This document shows positions 8,584 to 16,710 of a stretch of 64,000 bases of DNA, piece after piece. Within the stretch, counting starts at the first letter, position 1, and each line of letters begins with the position of its first letter. The position numbers and the translations under genes are program-made. Location: the NCBI RefSeq assembly GCF_007751035.1, contig NZ_CP036433.1, positions 4,011,001 through 4,075,000 of the forward strand, written 5' to 3'. Source of the stretch: Lignipirellula cremea (GTDB lineage: Bacteria; Planctomycetota; Planctomycetia; Pirellulales; Pirellulaceae). The notes beneath the pieces are model-generated. The model searched no databases and was not told the DNA's origin. It was given only the letters and a program-made list of their open reading frames with translations.

Positions 8584-9894
8584 CTAGTCGATCGGGTTGA
8601 TAACCAGACCGCTGAGCAGCTTGGGGTAGAAATAGGTGCTCTTGGCCGGCATCCGCTCGGCATGTTCGCTGATGGTGCGGATGTGGTCGACTGTCGCCGG
8701 CATGACCAGACAGGCCAGCGAGAACTCGCCGGCGGAGTCGTTCTCCAGCCCTTCGACGGCTTCTTCGACCAGGTGCACGTAATGGCACTTGGGCAGATCC
8801 TTGGCGCCCAGAAGATTCTCAATCACCAGACGGTGCAACAGCGATACGCCCAGTTCTCGCCAGTCGGAGGTGTGGTCGCTGGCCACTTCGTCCATCTTGG
8901 TGCGGCCCTTGTCGTTGATGGTCGCGAGCACCCAGCGGCCATCCTTGGCGGCGTAGAAGCCCATCATCCCCTGTTCGTCCCGGTTCTCAATCTTCGACCA
9001 GACCGCTTCGGCCTGGCCAATTCCTTCGCCAGCGATCTCGGTGTCAAAGTAGGGCGTAAGCTTGGCGATCAGCTCCTCCGACGTGATCGGCGGCAGGCCG
9101 CGGAACAGGCGATGGGTCGGCAGCACGATCATGCCCGGGTCGTACATGCTGACACACATCATCAGCACGCAGTTGGCGGGCGACTCAGGCGTCAGTTCGC
9201 CGCGATCGGCCAGTTCCTTTTTGTAGTTGCAGGCCGTTTCATAACGGTGGTGTCCGTCCGCCACGTAGGTCGGCTTCTGGTGCATCACGGCGGCGACTTC
9301 GGAAATCACCTTGATATCGGTCACGGGCCACAAGCGATGCAGCACGCCCAGGTGGTCGGTCGCCTCCAAAGGCGTTTCGCCCATGATCGACGCTTCCAGC
9401 AGGTTCTGGGCTTCGTTCTCGGCGTCAGGGTAGATGCCGAAGATCTGGCTCAGGTTCGCCCGGGTGGCGCGGGTGAGGTTCAAACGATCCGCCTTGGCGG
9501 CCGAGTGGGTCTCTTCGTGCGGGTAAATGTTCCCTTCACCAAACGGCTGAAGCACCGTGCGGGCCATGAAACCGCGTCGGGTGAATTCCTCGCCGCCGTA
9601 GCTGAACACCTGATGATAAACGTAGATCGCCGGGTCGGACTCCATCTGGAGGACCCCTTCGGTTCGCCAGTTCCGCAGGAACTTGGCGGCCCGGGTGTAG
9701 CGGTTGTTATCTTCGCTGTCGCCCGGTTCGTCGCGGTTGAGAATCAGACGAATGACGTTCGCCGGGTGCTTCTTGTAGAGTTCGTCCTGCAGCTCGTCGT
9801 CGATCACATCGTAGGGAGGGGCGATAACGTCGCTCAGGGCGCCAACATGGCCCAGGTCGTAACGCAGTCCGCGAAAGGCTCGAATTTCAGGCAT
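8584..9894 (-). CDS. DUF1015 family protein
   Basis: A 436-residue cytosolic protein. I chose the ATG at 9894 (GAGGA 7 bp upstream; the product starts MPEIRAFRGLRYD, typical of the family) although the frame is open further upstream. Diagnostic family features are VIAPPYDVI near residue 30 and the ADGHHRYETA block in the middle. It is widespread in bacteria, often next to central-metabolism or partition genes, but I know of no function I can state with confidence. No membrane segment or signal is present. It sits beside the parS cluster and upstream gene ahcY is on the same strand 358 bp away. Confidence 0.85.
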   Translation of the reverse strand: MPEIRAFRGLRYDLGHVGALSDVIAPPYDVIDDELQDELYKKHPANVIRLILNRDEPGDSEDNNRYTRAAKFLRNWRTEGVLQMESDPAIYVYHQVFSYGGEEFTRRGFMARTVLQPFGEGNIYPHEETHSAAKADRLNLTRATRANLSQIFGIYPDAENEAQNLLEASIMGETPLEATDHLGVLHRLWPVTDIKVISEVAAVMHQKPTYVADGHHRYETACNYKKELADRGELTPESPANCVLMMCVSMYDPGMIVLPTHRLFRGLPPITSEELIAKLTPYFDTEIAGEGIGQAEAVWSKIENRDEQGMMGFYAAKDGRWVLATINDKGRTKMDEVASDHTSDWRELGVSLLHRLVIENLLGAKDLPKCHYVHLVEEAVEGLENDSAGEFSLACLVMPATVDHIRTISEHAERMPAKSTYFYPKLLSGLVINPID

Positions 9895-10252
9895 GTTCCA
9901 TCCTCGTCGAAATGGGGGAAAGGGGTTTCGCCTGTCCTGGGACGGCTGATCGCTTGCCGTAGGAATCGGGGAGGCGATGCCGGACGTTGTCTCTTGACAG
10001 CCCGTCCTGATCGCTTCCCCCCTTCCACGTGATCGCCTGGGGGCGAACGCCGGCACGCTGGAATTGATACTGGGGATAATGGCGAGTCGACTGCAGTCGG
10101 GCAAGGGGGGCGAAACCGGAAACGCCGTCGCTAACCGCCTGACGGTCGCGGCGCGTCCTGCCAGGACTGGCGCGTGCTACGAAAAGAGCGAGGGGGAAAC
10201 CCTCGCTCTCTCGGTAACTTCTTCGCTTCTCAAACGACTGCCGCAGCAGCCA
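9895..10252. other. Intergenic region between ahcY and the DUF1015 gene
   Basis: This 358-bp stretch contains the ahcY terminator hairpin (10185-10209) close to ahcY and presumably the promoter of the DUF1015 gene. I see no convincing gene or further motif. Confidence 0.5.
10182..10209 (-). terminator. Intrinsic terminator of ahcY
   Basis: A 10-bp stem (AGAGCGAGGG at 10185-10194 with CCCTCGCTCT at 10200-10209) with a GGAAA loop, followed on the minus strand by TTTTCG. It lies 43 bp after the ahcY stop. Confidence 0.75.
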
Positions 10253-11569
<1,317 letters not shown>

Positions 11570-11587
11570 GATCGATCTCCTGCAGAT

Positions 11588-11616
11588 AAAAAAAGGGTCG
11601 CCCCGCGGCCGCCACC
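11588..11616 (-). promoter_or_regulatory. Terminator-like hairpin in the ahcY leader (candidate attenuator)
   Basis: On the minus strand GGTGGC...GCGACC (one mismatch) forms a short GC-rich stem followed by C and seven T, ending only about 8 bases before the ahcY Shine-Dalgarno (11577-11580). There is no room for a promoter between it and the gene, so any ahcY transcript has to read through it. I could not match the leader to the SAH riboswitch consensus I know. Confidence 0.4.
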
Positions 11617-11743
11617 ATCCGAGGTGCAGCCTTACCTATATATATGGTTACCGCGAAACGGCGGCTACCGTGTCGCACTGTGCTTGTCTCTGGGCACGCC
11701 CAGAAGATAATGTAAGGGGAACCCAGGGGAGTCGGCAACCGGC

Positions 11744-12448
11744 TCACCTTGGGTATTCTTCCGTCGACGATATTTTTTCCCGCGCCTGATCGATCTCAAA
11801 CCAGGCCTGCCGGGCAGCGGCGATAAAATCCCGCACCCGCGGCAGGGACTTGCGTCCCGGGCTTTCTTCCACTCCGCTGGCCGTGTCGACTGCGTCGGGT
11901 CGAGTTGTGCGAATGGCCTCACCAACGTTTTCGGGTTTCAGGCCGCCGGCCAGGATCAACCGCTGCACCGGAAACGCGGCCCGCTCCTGGCGAACCATGT
12001 TCCAGTCAAGCACCCGACCCGTTCCGCCGTATTCATCGGGTGCAAAGGCGTCCAGCAGCGCAGCGTATGGCTCGCATTGCTGCCCGCGGCAATCCGCAAG
12101 GTAGTCGATCGCCGCCTGGGCGTCGGCCTTGCATCGCAGCGCCCGCAGCACCCGACTGCCAGGAAACTGGCCGATCATCTGCGGAGCTTCTTCGCCGTGC
12201 AGCTGCACATAATCCAGCCGCACCACGGCGCCGACTTCTTGGATCTCCGCCACGGAGTGATTAACAAAAACCCCCACAATGGGAACGGGGCACTCGCGAC
12301 TGATGGTCGCTGCGGTTTCCAGATCCACACAGCGGGGACTGCCCGGGTAAAAGTTCAAACCGATCACATCGGCCCCGGCTTCGTAAATAGCCTGGGCGTC
12401 GGCGACGGTTGTCACTCCACAAATTTTGATACGAAAGAAGTCGTTCAA
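11744..12448 (-). CDS. trpF: Phosphoribosylanthranilate isomerase
   Basis: A 234-residue TIM-barrel enzyme for the third step of tryptophan synthesis (N-(5-phosphoribosyl)anthranilate to CdRP). Diagnostic features are RIKICGVTTVADA at the N-terminus with the catalytic cysteine, LDYVQLHGEE in the middle, LILAGGLKPENV and the phosphate-binding AVDTASGVEESPGRK near the C-terminus. The start is a TTG at 12448 without a strong ribosome-binding site. No other trp gene is visible within the window. It is 174 bp upstream of ahcY on the same strand, so co-transcription is possible. Confidence 0.95.
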   Translation of the reverse strand: MNDFFRIKICGVTTVADAQAIYEAGADVIGLNFYPGSPRCVDLETAATISRECPVPIVGVFVNHSVAEIQEVGAVVRLDYVQLHGEEAPQMIGQFPGSRVLRALRCKADAQAAIDYLADCRGQQCEPYAALLDAFAPDEYGGTGRVLDWNMVRQERAAFPVQRLILAGGLKPENVGEAIRTTRPDAVDTASGVEESPGRKSLPRVRDFIAAARQAWFEIDQAREKISSTEEYPR

Positions 12449-12716
12449 CGGATCGATTTAGTCTCAGGATTCTCGAGGGGTGATCGCCTTGAAGGGACGC
12501 CCAGATTTCTTCGGACAGCCCATTATAGGGCAAGCGGAAATACGCCAATGGCTTCGCCCGCATTTTTCGGACAGTTGTTGCGACAGATACGACTGTCACA
12601 ATGGGAAAAGTGGGTGCATTCCGTCGATGACGGGCAACGTTCAAGATGGTTAAATTCGGCGTCCGATTGGAACACAAGGCCCGAAGCTATTTTCCCTGCC
12701 CTGTTGGTTCCCCGCC

Positions 12717-14468
12717 ATGTCCCACTCGCCGCCAAACCTCCCCTCTCGAAGGGGTAGTTCGCCTGGGCGTTTGTACGTCTTCATGGTGACTTCGTTAACG
12801 TGCTACCTGCTGGGCGTGGTGCTCTGGCAGACCCCCATTCGTGGGTATATCGCAAAAACGAAGCTGGGCATCGAGGGCGGCGACAAGATTGATACGGACT
12901 GGGTCCGCCAGGAACTTCAGGATGACGACTTTCTGCGGGCGTCCATGAAACGGGCCCGCGCCGCCATGCTCAAGGCGCAGGGCAACACGAGCGACGCCCC
13001 CAAGACGCCCTATCCCCAATCGGTCGATCTGCGACAGGCCAAGGCGGCCGTCGGCCTGGTGACGGGCCCGCGAGTCACCTCCGAGTTCAGCATCACCTAT
13101 TTTAGCGACCATCAAATCGAAGCCCTGGAAATGGCGGACGCCATGGCCGAGGAACTGGTCGACCGTCGCCAGCAGATCGCCCTTCGCAAAAAGTCGTGGA
13201 GCCAGAACCACGAGCAGGCCGCCGAACTGGATAACGCCCTGGAGGCGCAGCGCCAGTCCCTGCTGCATTTGGAGGATTTCCTCGACACCTTTTTTGGACG
13301 GATGCTGTCCGCCTCCGAAGGCAGTTCCCAGGCGCGAACGCGCCCCCGGCAGCTCGGCGCCAGCAATGCCAGCGGTCCCCAGGCGTCTGGCGAGACAACC
13401 GTACGCACGGTCGCCTGGCAGGTCAGTCCAGGAGTGCCGGCGGAAATATCCCCCGTGGAATCTTCCGAAGCTGAAGTCAATCCCCACTGGATGAAACTGC
13501 AGAAGGAACTGAACAAGCTTTACGATCTGCGCGGCGCCCGACAAAAACAGTTTGGCGAAGGTCACGCCCAGGTCCGCGAGGTCGATGAACGGATCAAGGC
13601 CGTCATGCAGGAACTCGACGGCACTCCCCGGGAAATGGAAATCGACAATCCCCATTTCCGCCCCCTGACCCGGATGCCGCCAGTGGATGAAGGCAACAAG
13701 CCCGTGGAGACGAGGGGGCCGCAATTGCCCGAAGTGAGCCTGCCAGACGAAGCGGAACCGGAGCCTTCCGAAGCGGAGTCGGGACCGCACTCGCAATACC
13801 GCATGGCGCCGGCGCCGGAAGAGATTTTTCCCGAAGACGACGCGCCTCCGACTGTTGAGAATCGGTTTGATCCGGAATCGGCCAGCGACGGTCCTTCGCC
13901 CACCGTCCTGCTGATGCGTCGATTGACGACCGACGCGCGGAAGTTCTTCCTGTTGAAACAGGACTTCGACGCGTCGCAACAGGCGGTCAGAAAAGCGGAA
14001 CGCGCCGCGCGGGAGGTTTCAACAGTTGAGGAACTACTGGCTTCGTCGCCCGCGATGGTGGTGGAATCGGCCCAGGTCTCCTCCCTGGTCGGCGGCAGTC
14101 CGTCGGCTCCCAAGATCGTTCTGCTCAGCGGCATTTCGTTATTCGTGGGGCTAGGGCTGTCGCTGATGACCCGCTCCAAAGCGTCGCAGCAGTGCCTGCA
14201 GTCCGTCGAAGATATGGAAGAAATGCTACCGATCCCGGTGGTCGGCGCCCTGACAGGAAACCGCAGCGCGGCATCGTCCAGCCGAAACGGCCGCTGGAGT
14301 CGCCTGCTGAGGGCGGTCATTCTGGCGAGCGAAGTCACGTTGATGCTGCTGGTCTGTGCGATGTTCTTTCTGGCGTTGCTGGACAGCGAACTCACAGCCC
14401 ACTTCGCCCGCGATCCTTTTTCCGCCATGACCGAGGTGTTCACACGGATTTCCACCGGTCGCCTTTAA
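12717..14468 (+). CDS. Wzz/GumC-like polysaccharide chain-length protein
   Basis: A 583-residue inner-membrane protein. Layout: N-terminal membrane segment (about residues 20-40), a long periplasmic region with coiled coil (LDNALEAQRQSLLHLEDFL; KELNKLYDLRGARQKQFGEG) and a GEGHAQVREVDERI block that resembles the GumC/ExoP pattern, then a second membrane segment (SAPKIVLLSGISLFVGLGL) followed by SVEDMEEMLPIPVVGAL, which matches the sequence after TM2 in tyrosine-kinase adaptor proteins. A third membrane segment lies near the C-terminus and is unusual. A proline/glutamate-rich insert occupies about residues 320-390. It is the first gene of a cluster with an ExeA-like ATPase and a kinase-like protein. 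Start uncertain: no clear ribosome-binding site before 12717. Confidence 0.72.
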   Translation: MSHSPPNLPSRRGSSPGRLYVFMVTSLTCYLLGVVLWQTPIRGYIAKTKLGIEGGDKIDTDWVRQELQDDDFLRASMKRARAAMLKAQGNTSDAPKTPYPQSVDLRQAKAAVGLVTGPRVTSEFSITYFSDHQIEALEMADAMAEELVDRRQQIALRKKSWSQNHEQAAELDNALEAQRQSLLHLEDFLDTFFGRMLSASEGSSQARTRPRQLGASNASGPQASGETTVRTVAWQVSPGVPAEISPVESSEAEVNPHWMKLQKELNKLYDLRGARQKQFGEGHAQVREVDERIKAVMQELDGTPREMEIDNPHFRPLTRMPPVDEGNKPVETRGPQLPEVSLPDEAEPEPSEAESGPHSQYRMAPAPEEIFPEDDAPPTVENRFDPESASDGPSPTVLLMRRLTTDARKFFLLKQDFDASQQAVRKAERAAREVSTVEELLASSPAMVVESAQVSSLVGGSPSAPKIVLLSGISLFVGLGLSLMTRSKASQQCLQSVEDMEEMLPIPVVGALTGNRSAASSSRNGRWSRLLRAVILASEVTLMLLVCAMFFLALLDSELTAHFARDPFSAMTEVFTRISTGRL

Positions 14469-14769
14469 GCCCGTCGGGCGCCGCCAGCCCTGCGCCCCAG
14501 ACCCCGCAGGCTCGCTGGTCTGACCAGGAAATGGCCGACGGCGGCGCGGAGGGAGCGGAACGCCCAAGAAAATGTCCCGACGTGCGTCTCTTGAGGGCAA
14601 ATACTGAAGAAAAGGTGCGACCTGGTCGATTGTAACGATTATGCGGATTATTCGGTTGCAGCCGGGCGGTTGGGCGAGCGTGAATTCCGCCGCCGTATTG
14701 ACGCGATCGTGGCCCCCGCCGTGGCGCTAGAAGTCGTTCCCCGAGAAGCGCAGTCAGGAATTTTGAAAT
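14469..14769. other. Intergenic gap inside the polysaccharide-like cluster
   Basis: About 300 bp with no open frame of good quality. Apart from an AGGAA ribosome-binding site before the next ATG I see nothing definite; a separate promoter for the ATPase gene is possible. Confidence 0.4.
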
Positions 14770-16521
14770 ATGTACGAGACCATCTTTTCACTGAACGCAC
14801 GACCGTTTGCAACCGCTCCCCGACCCGGCAGTTATGTCGCCCTGGGTTCGGCGGAACAATCGCGCACCGCCTTGTCGCGGGTGCTGGAACGGGCGGCCGG
14901 TCCGGGCCTGCTGATTGGCGCGGCGGGATCGGGCAAGACGCTCCTCTGCCATGTGCTGGCCCACCAGTACCAGAGCCAGTTCCAGGTCGCCATGCTGGGC
15001 GCTGCGGGACTTTGCACCCGTCGTGCCCTGCTGCAGAGCATTCTGTTTGAGCTGGGCCTGCCGTACCGCGACCGCGAAGAAGGGGAACTGCGTCTCGCGC
15101 TGCTGAGCCATCTGACACCGACCGACAGCGCGGGACAGCCGCTGCTGTTGCTGGTCGACGAAGCCGACTCGCTGCCGCTGCGGTTGCTGGAAGAACTCCG
15201 CATGCTGACCAATATTGTGCACCATGGCGAACCGCAAGTGCGGCTGGTCCTGGCCGGCGGGCCGGCGCTGGAAGAGCATTTTGCCGCCCCCAAGCTGGAA
15301 TCGTTCAACCAAAGGATCGCCGCCCGCTGTTATCTGCAGTCGCTGGGCCGTGAGGAGACGAGCGAATACGTCAAGTCCCAGCTCGCCTGCGTCGGCGGCG
15401 ACGCCGTGCGGATTTTCAGCGATGGCGCCCTGGATTCGATCTATACCGCATCCGACGGCATCCCGCGTCTGGTCAATCAGATCTGCGATCACGCCCTGAC
15501 GCTGGCGGCGGTCGGCGGACGTCGTCGGATTGACTCTGCAGGCATTGAAGAAGCCTGGAGCGACCTGCAGCAGTTGCCCACGCCCTGGAATGCGGCTGAG
15601 CGCTCGGGCGAAACGCACGTCGTCGAATTCGGCACGCTCGCCGCTGAAGACAGCGACCTCGAAATGAGCCCCGCAGCCGAGATGGCGGACGACGATTCGC
15701 TCGAGCTGGCGACAGAAGAAAGCGATCCGATTGCCGTGATCGACGATCTGCAGCGGAAAATCGAAGTCGAAGTGGCGGAGACCCCGGCGGCTAAAACGCC
15801 CGCCCAGAAAGCGTCTGCCCACAAAACGCCGGCCAGCAAAGCGGCCGTGGCGGCGACCTCGTCGCATACGGAAGTGGAACTGGTGTTTCACCCCGCACCG
15901 AATCCGTTTGCGGAAAGTTTCGAAGACGAAGAAGTGGTGTTTGATCGCTTTGCTCCCCGCCACGCGCCGGTCGAAGTCGCCAGCGAAGAACCGGAAGAAA
16001 GCGAGCTGATCGAAGCCCAGCTGGAAATTGAAGCGGCGCTTGAGGAGCTGGCTCCCGTCGTGCGGAACCTGGCCATCGCGCCCGAAACGCAGGGCGACGC
16101 CGAAGAGCATTTCGATTCCGAAGAGGAGGCAGAAGAGCTGGCCGCCGTTGCAGCCGCGGAATCGCCTGAGGAATACGAATCCGACGAAGCAGCGGACGAG
16201 ATCGAAAACGAAGCCATTCTGCCGCGACTGGTTGGCGCCGATGACCCGGTCCTGCCTGTTTACGGGGATGCCGTCGTAGCCGAAGAAACCGACGAGGAAG
16301 TGGCGGCCGAGCAGCGTGAAGCGGTGGAAGACGATGATGAGGCTCTGGTCGCCGAACACGAACTGGCGGCCGAACACGAAGACGCCGAGGTTTGCCACGA
16401 TGATCGCGATCTGATCATCATCGAAGAAGACCAGGCGCACCCCATCAAACCGCCGGCCGCCAAAGGTCGGGCGCGTCGCCAGGAGTATCGTCAACTGTTT
16501 GCTCGGCTGCGTCGCAGCTAA
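14770..16521 (+). CDS. ExeA/GspA-like AAA ATPase with long acidic C-terminal tail
   Basis: A 583-residue protein. It starts MYETIFSLNARPFATAPRPG, the N-terminal pattern of ExeA-type ATPases and of the ATPase found beside exosortase/EPS clusters. The ATPase domain (about residues 1-275) has Walker A GAAGSGKT (residue 56), Walker B LLLLVDEADSLP and the C-terminal region DGIPRLVNQICDHALTLA that is typical for the family. The remaining 300 residues are low-complexity and strongly acidic (many Glu/Ala/Asp), with no recognisable domain; known homologues often carry a peptidoglycan-binding or other short tail instead. It follows the Wzz/GumC-like gene and precedes the kinase-like gene, so a role in polysaccharide assembly or export is inferred. 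AGGAA precedes the start by 9 bp. Confidence 0.8.
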   Translation: MYETIFSLNARPFATAPRPGSYVALGSAEQSRTALSRVLERAAGPGLLIGAAGSGKTLLCHVLAHQYQSQFQVAMLGAAGLCTRRALLQSILFELGLPYRDREEGELRLALLSHLTPTDSAGQPLLLLVDEADSLPLRLLEELRMLTNIVHHGEPQVRLVLAGGPALEEHFAAPKLESFNQRIAARCYLQSLGREETSEYVKSQLACVGGDAVRIFSDGALDSIYTASDGIPRLVNQICDHALTLAAVGGRRRIDSAGIEEAWSDLQQLPTPWNAAERSGETHVVEFGTLAAEDSDLEMSPAAEMADDDSLELATEESDPIAVIDDLQRKIEVEVAETPAAKTPAQKASAHKTPASKAAVAATSSHTEVELVFHPAPNPFAESFEDEEVVFDRFAPRHAPVEVASEEPEESELIEAQLEIEAALEELAPVVRNLAIAPETQGDAEEHFDSEEEAEELAAVAAAESPEEYESDEAADEIENEAILPRLVGADDPVLPVYGDAVVAEETDEEVAAEQREAVEDDDEALVAEHELAAEHEDAEVCHDDRDLIIIEEDQAHPIKPPAAKGRARRQEYRQLFARLRRS

Positions 16522-16558
16522 TCATGCGTCTATGCGTCAACGCTTGATTTCAGGGTAG

Positions 16559-16618
16559 CGGACCTGGCTGCAGGTCCGTTCGGCATCGCAAAGGAAAATG
16601 GACTTCTGGCGAAGTCCA
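16559..16618. repeat. Two tandem hairpins (REP-like)
   Basis: Two 8-bp perfect stems with four-base loops: CGGACCTG/CAGGTCCG (16559-16578) and TGGACTTC/GAAGTCCA (16599-16618). The two stems resemble each other (GGAC-T). No T tract follows, so they are more like intergenic palindromic repeats or mRNA-stability stems than terminators. Confidence 0.45.
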
Positions 16619-16710
16619 CTACAGCCCGCCCTGCCTCTTTGTTGTGACGCAGCACTCGTCGTCTGTGGAGCCTGAGCCCGGGTCGCTGAAACTTACGGTT
16701 GGAAGTTGTT

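Noticed and set aside
8211..8822. Open frame spanning the parS sites
   Set aside because: It crosses three parS palindromes and the end of the DUF1015 gene in another frame; no start signal.
11570..11743. SAH riboswitch before ahcY
   Set aside because: The conserved SAH riboswitch core could not be found by eye; only a generic attenuator-like hairpin is reported.
14788..16494. 568-codon open frame opposite the ExeA-like ATPase
   Set aside because: Mirror of the acidic Glu/Asp codons, giving Phe/Val-rich text; the plus strand has Walker motifs.
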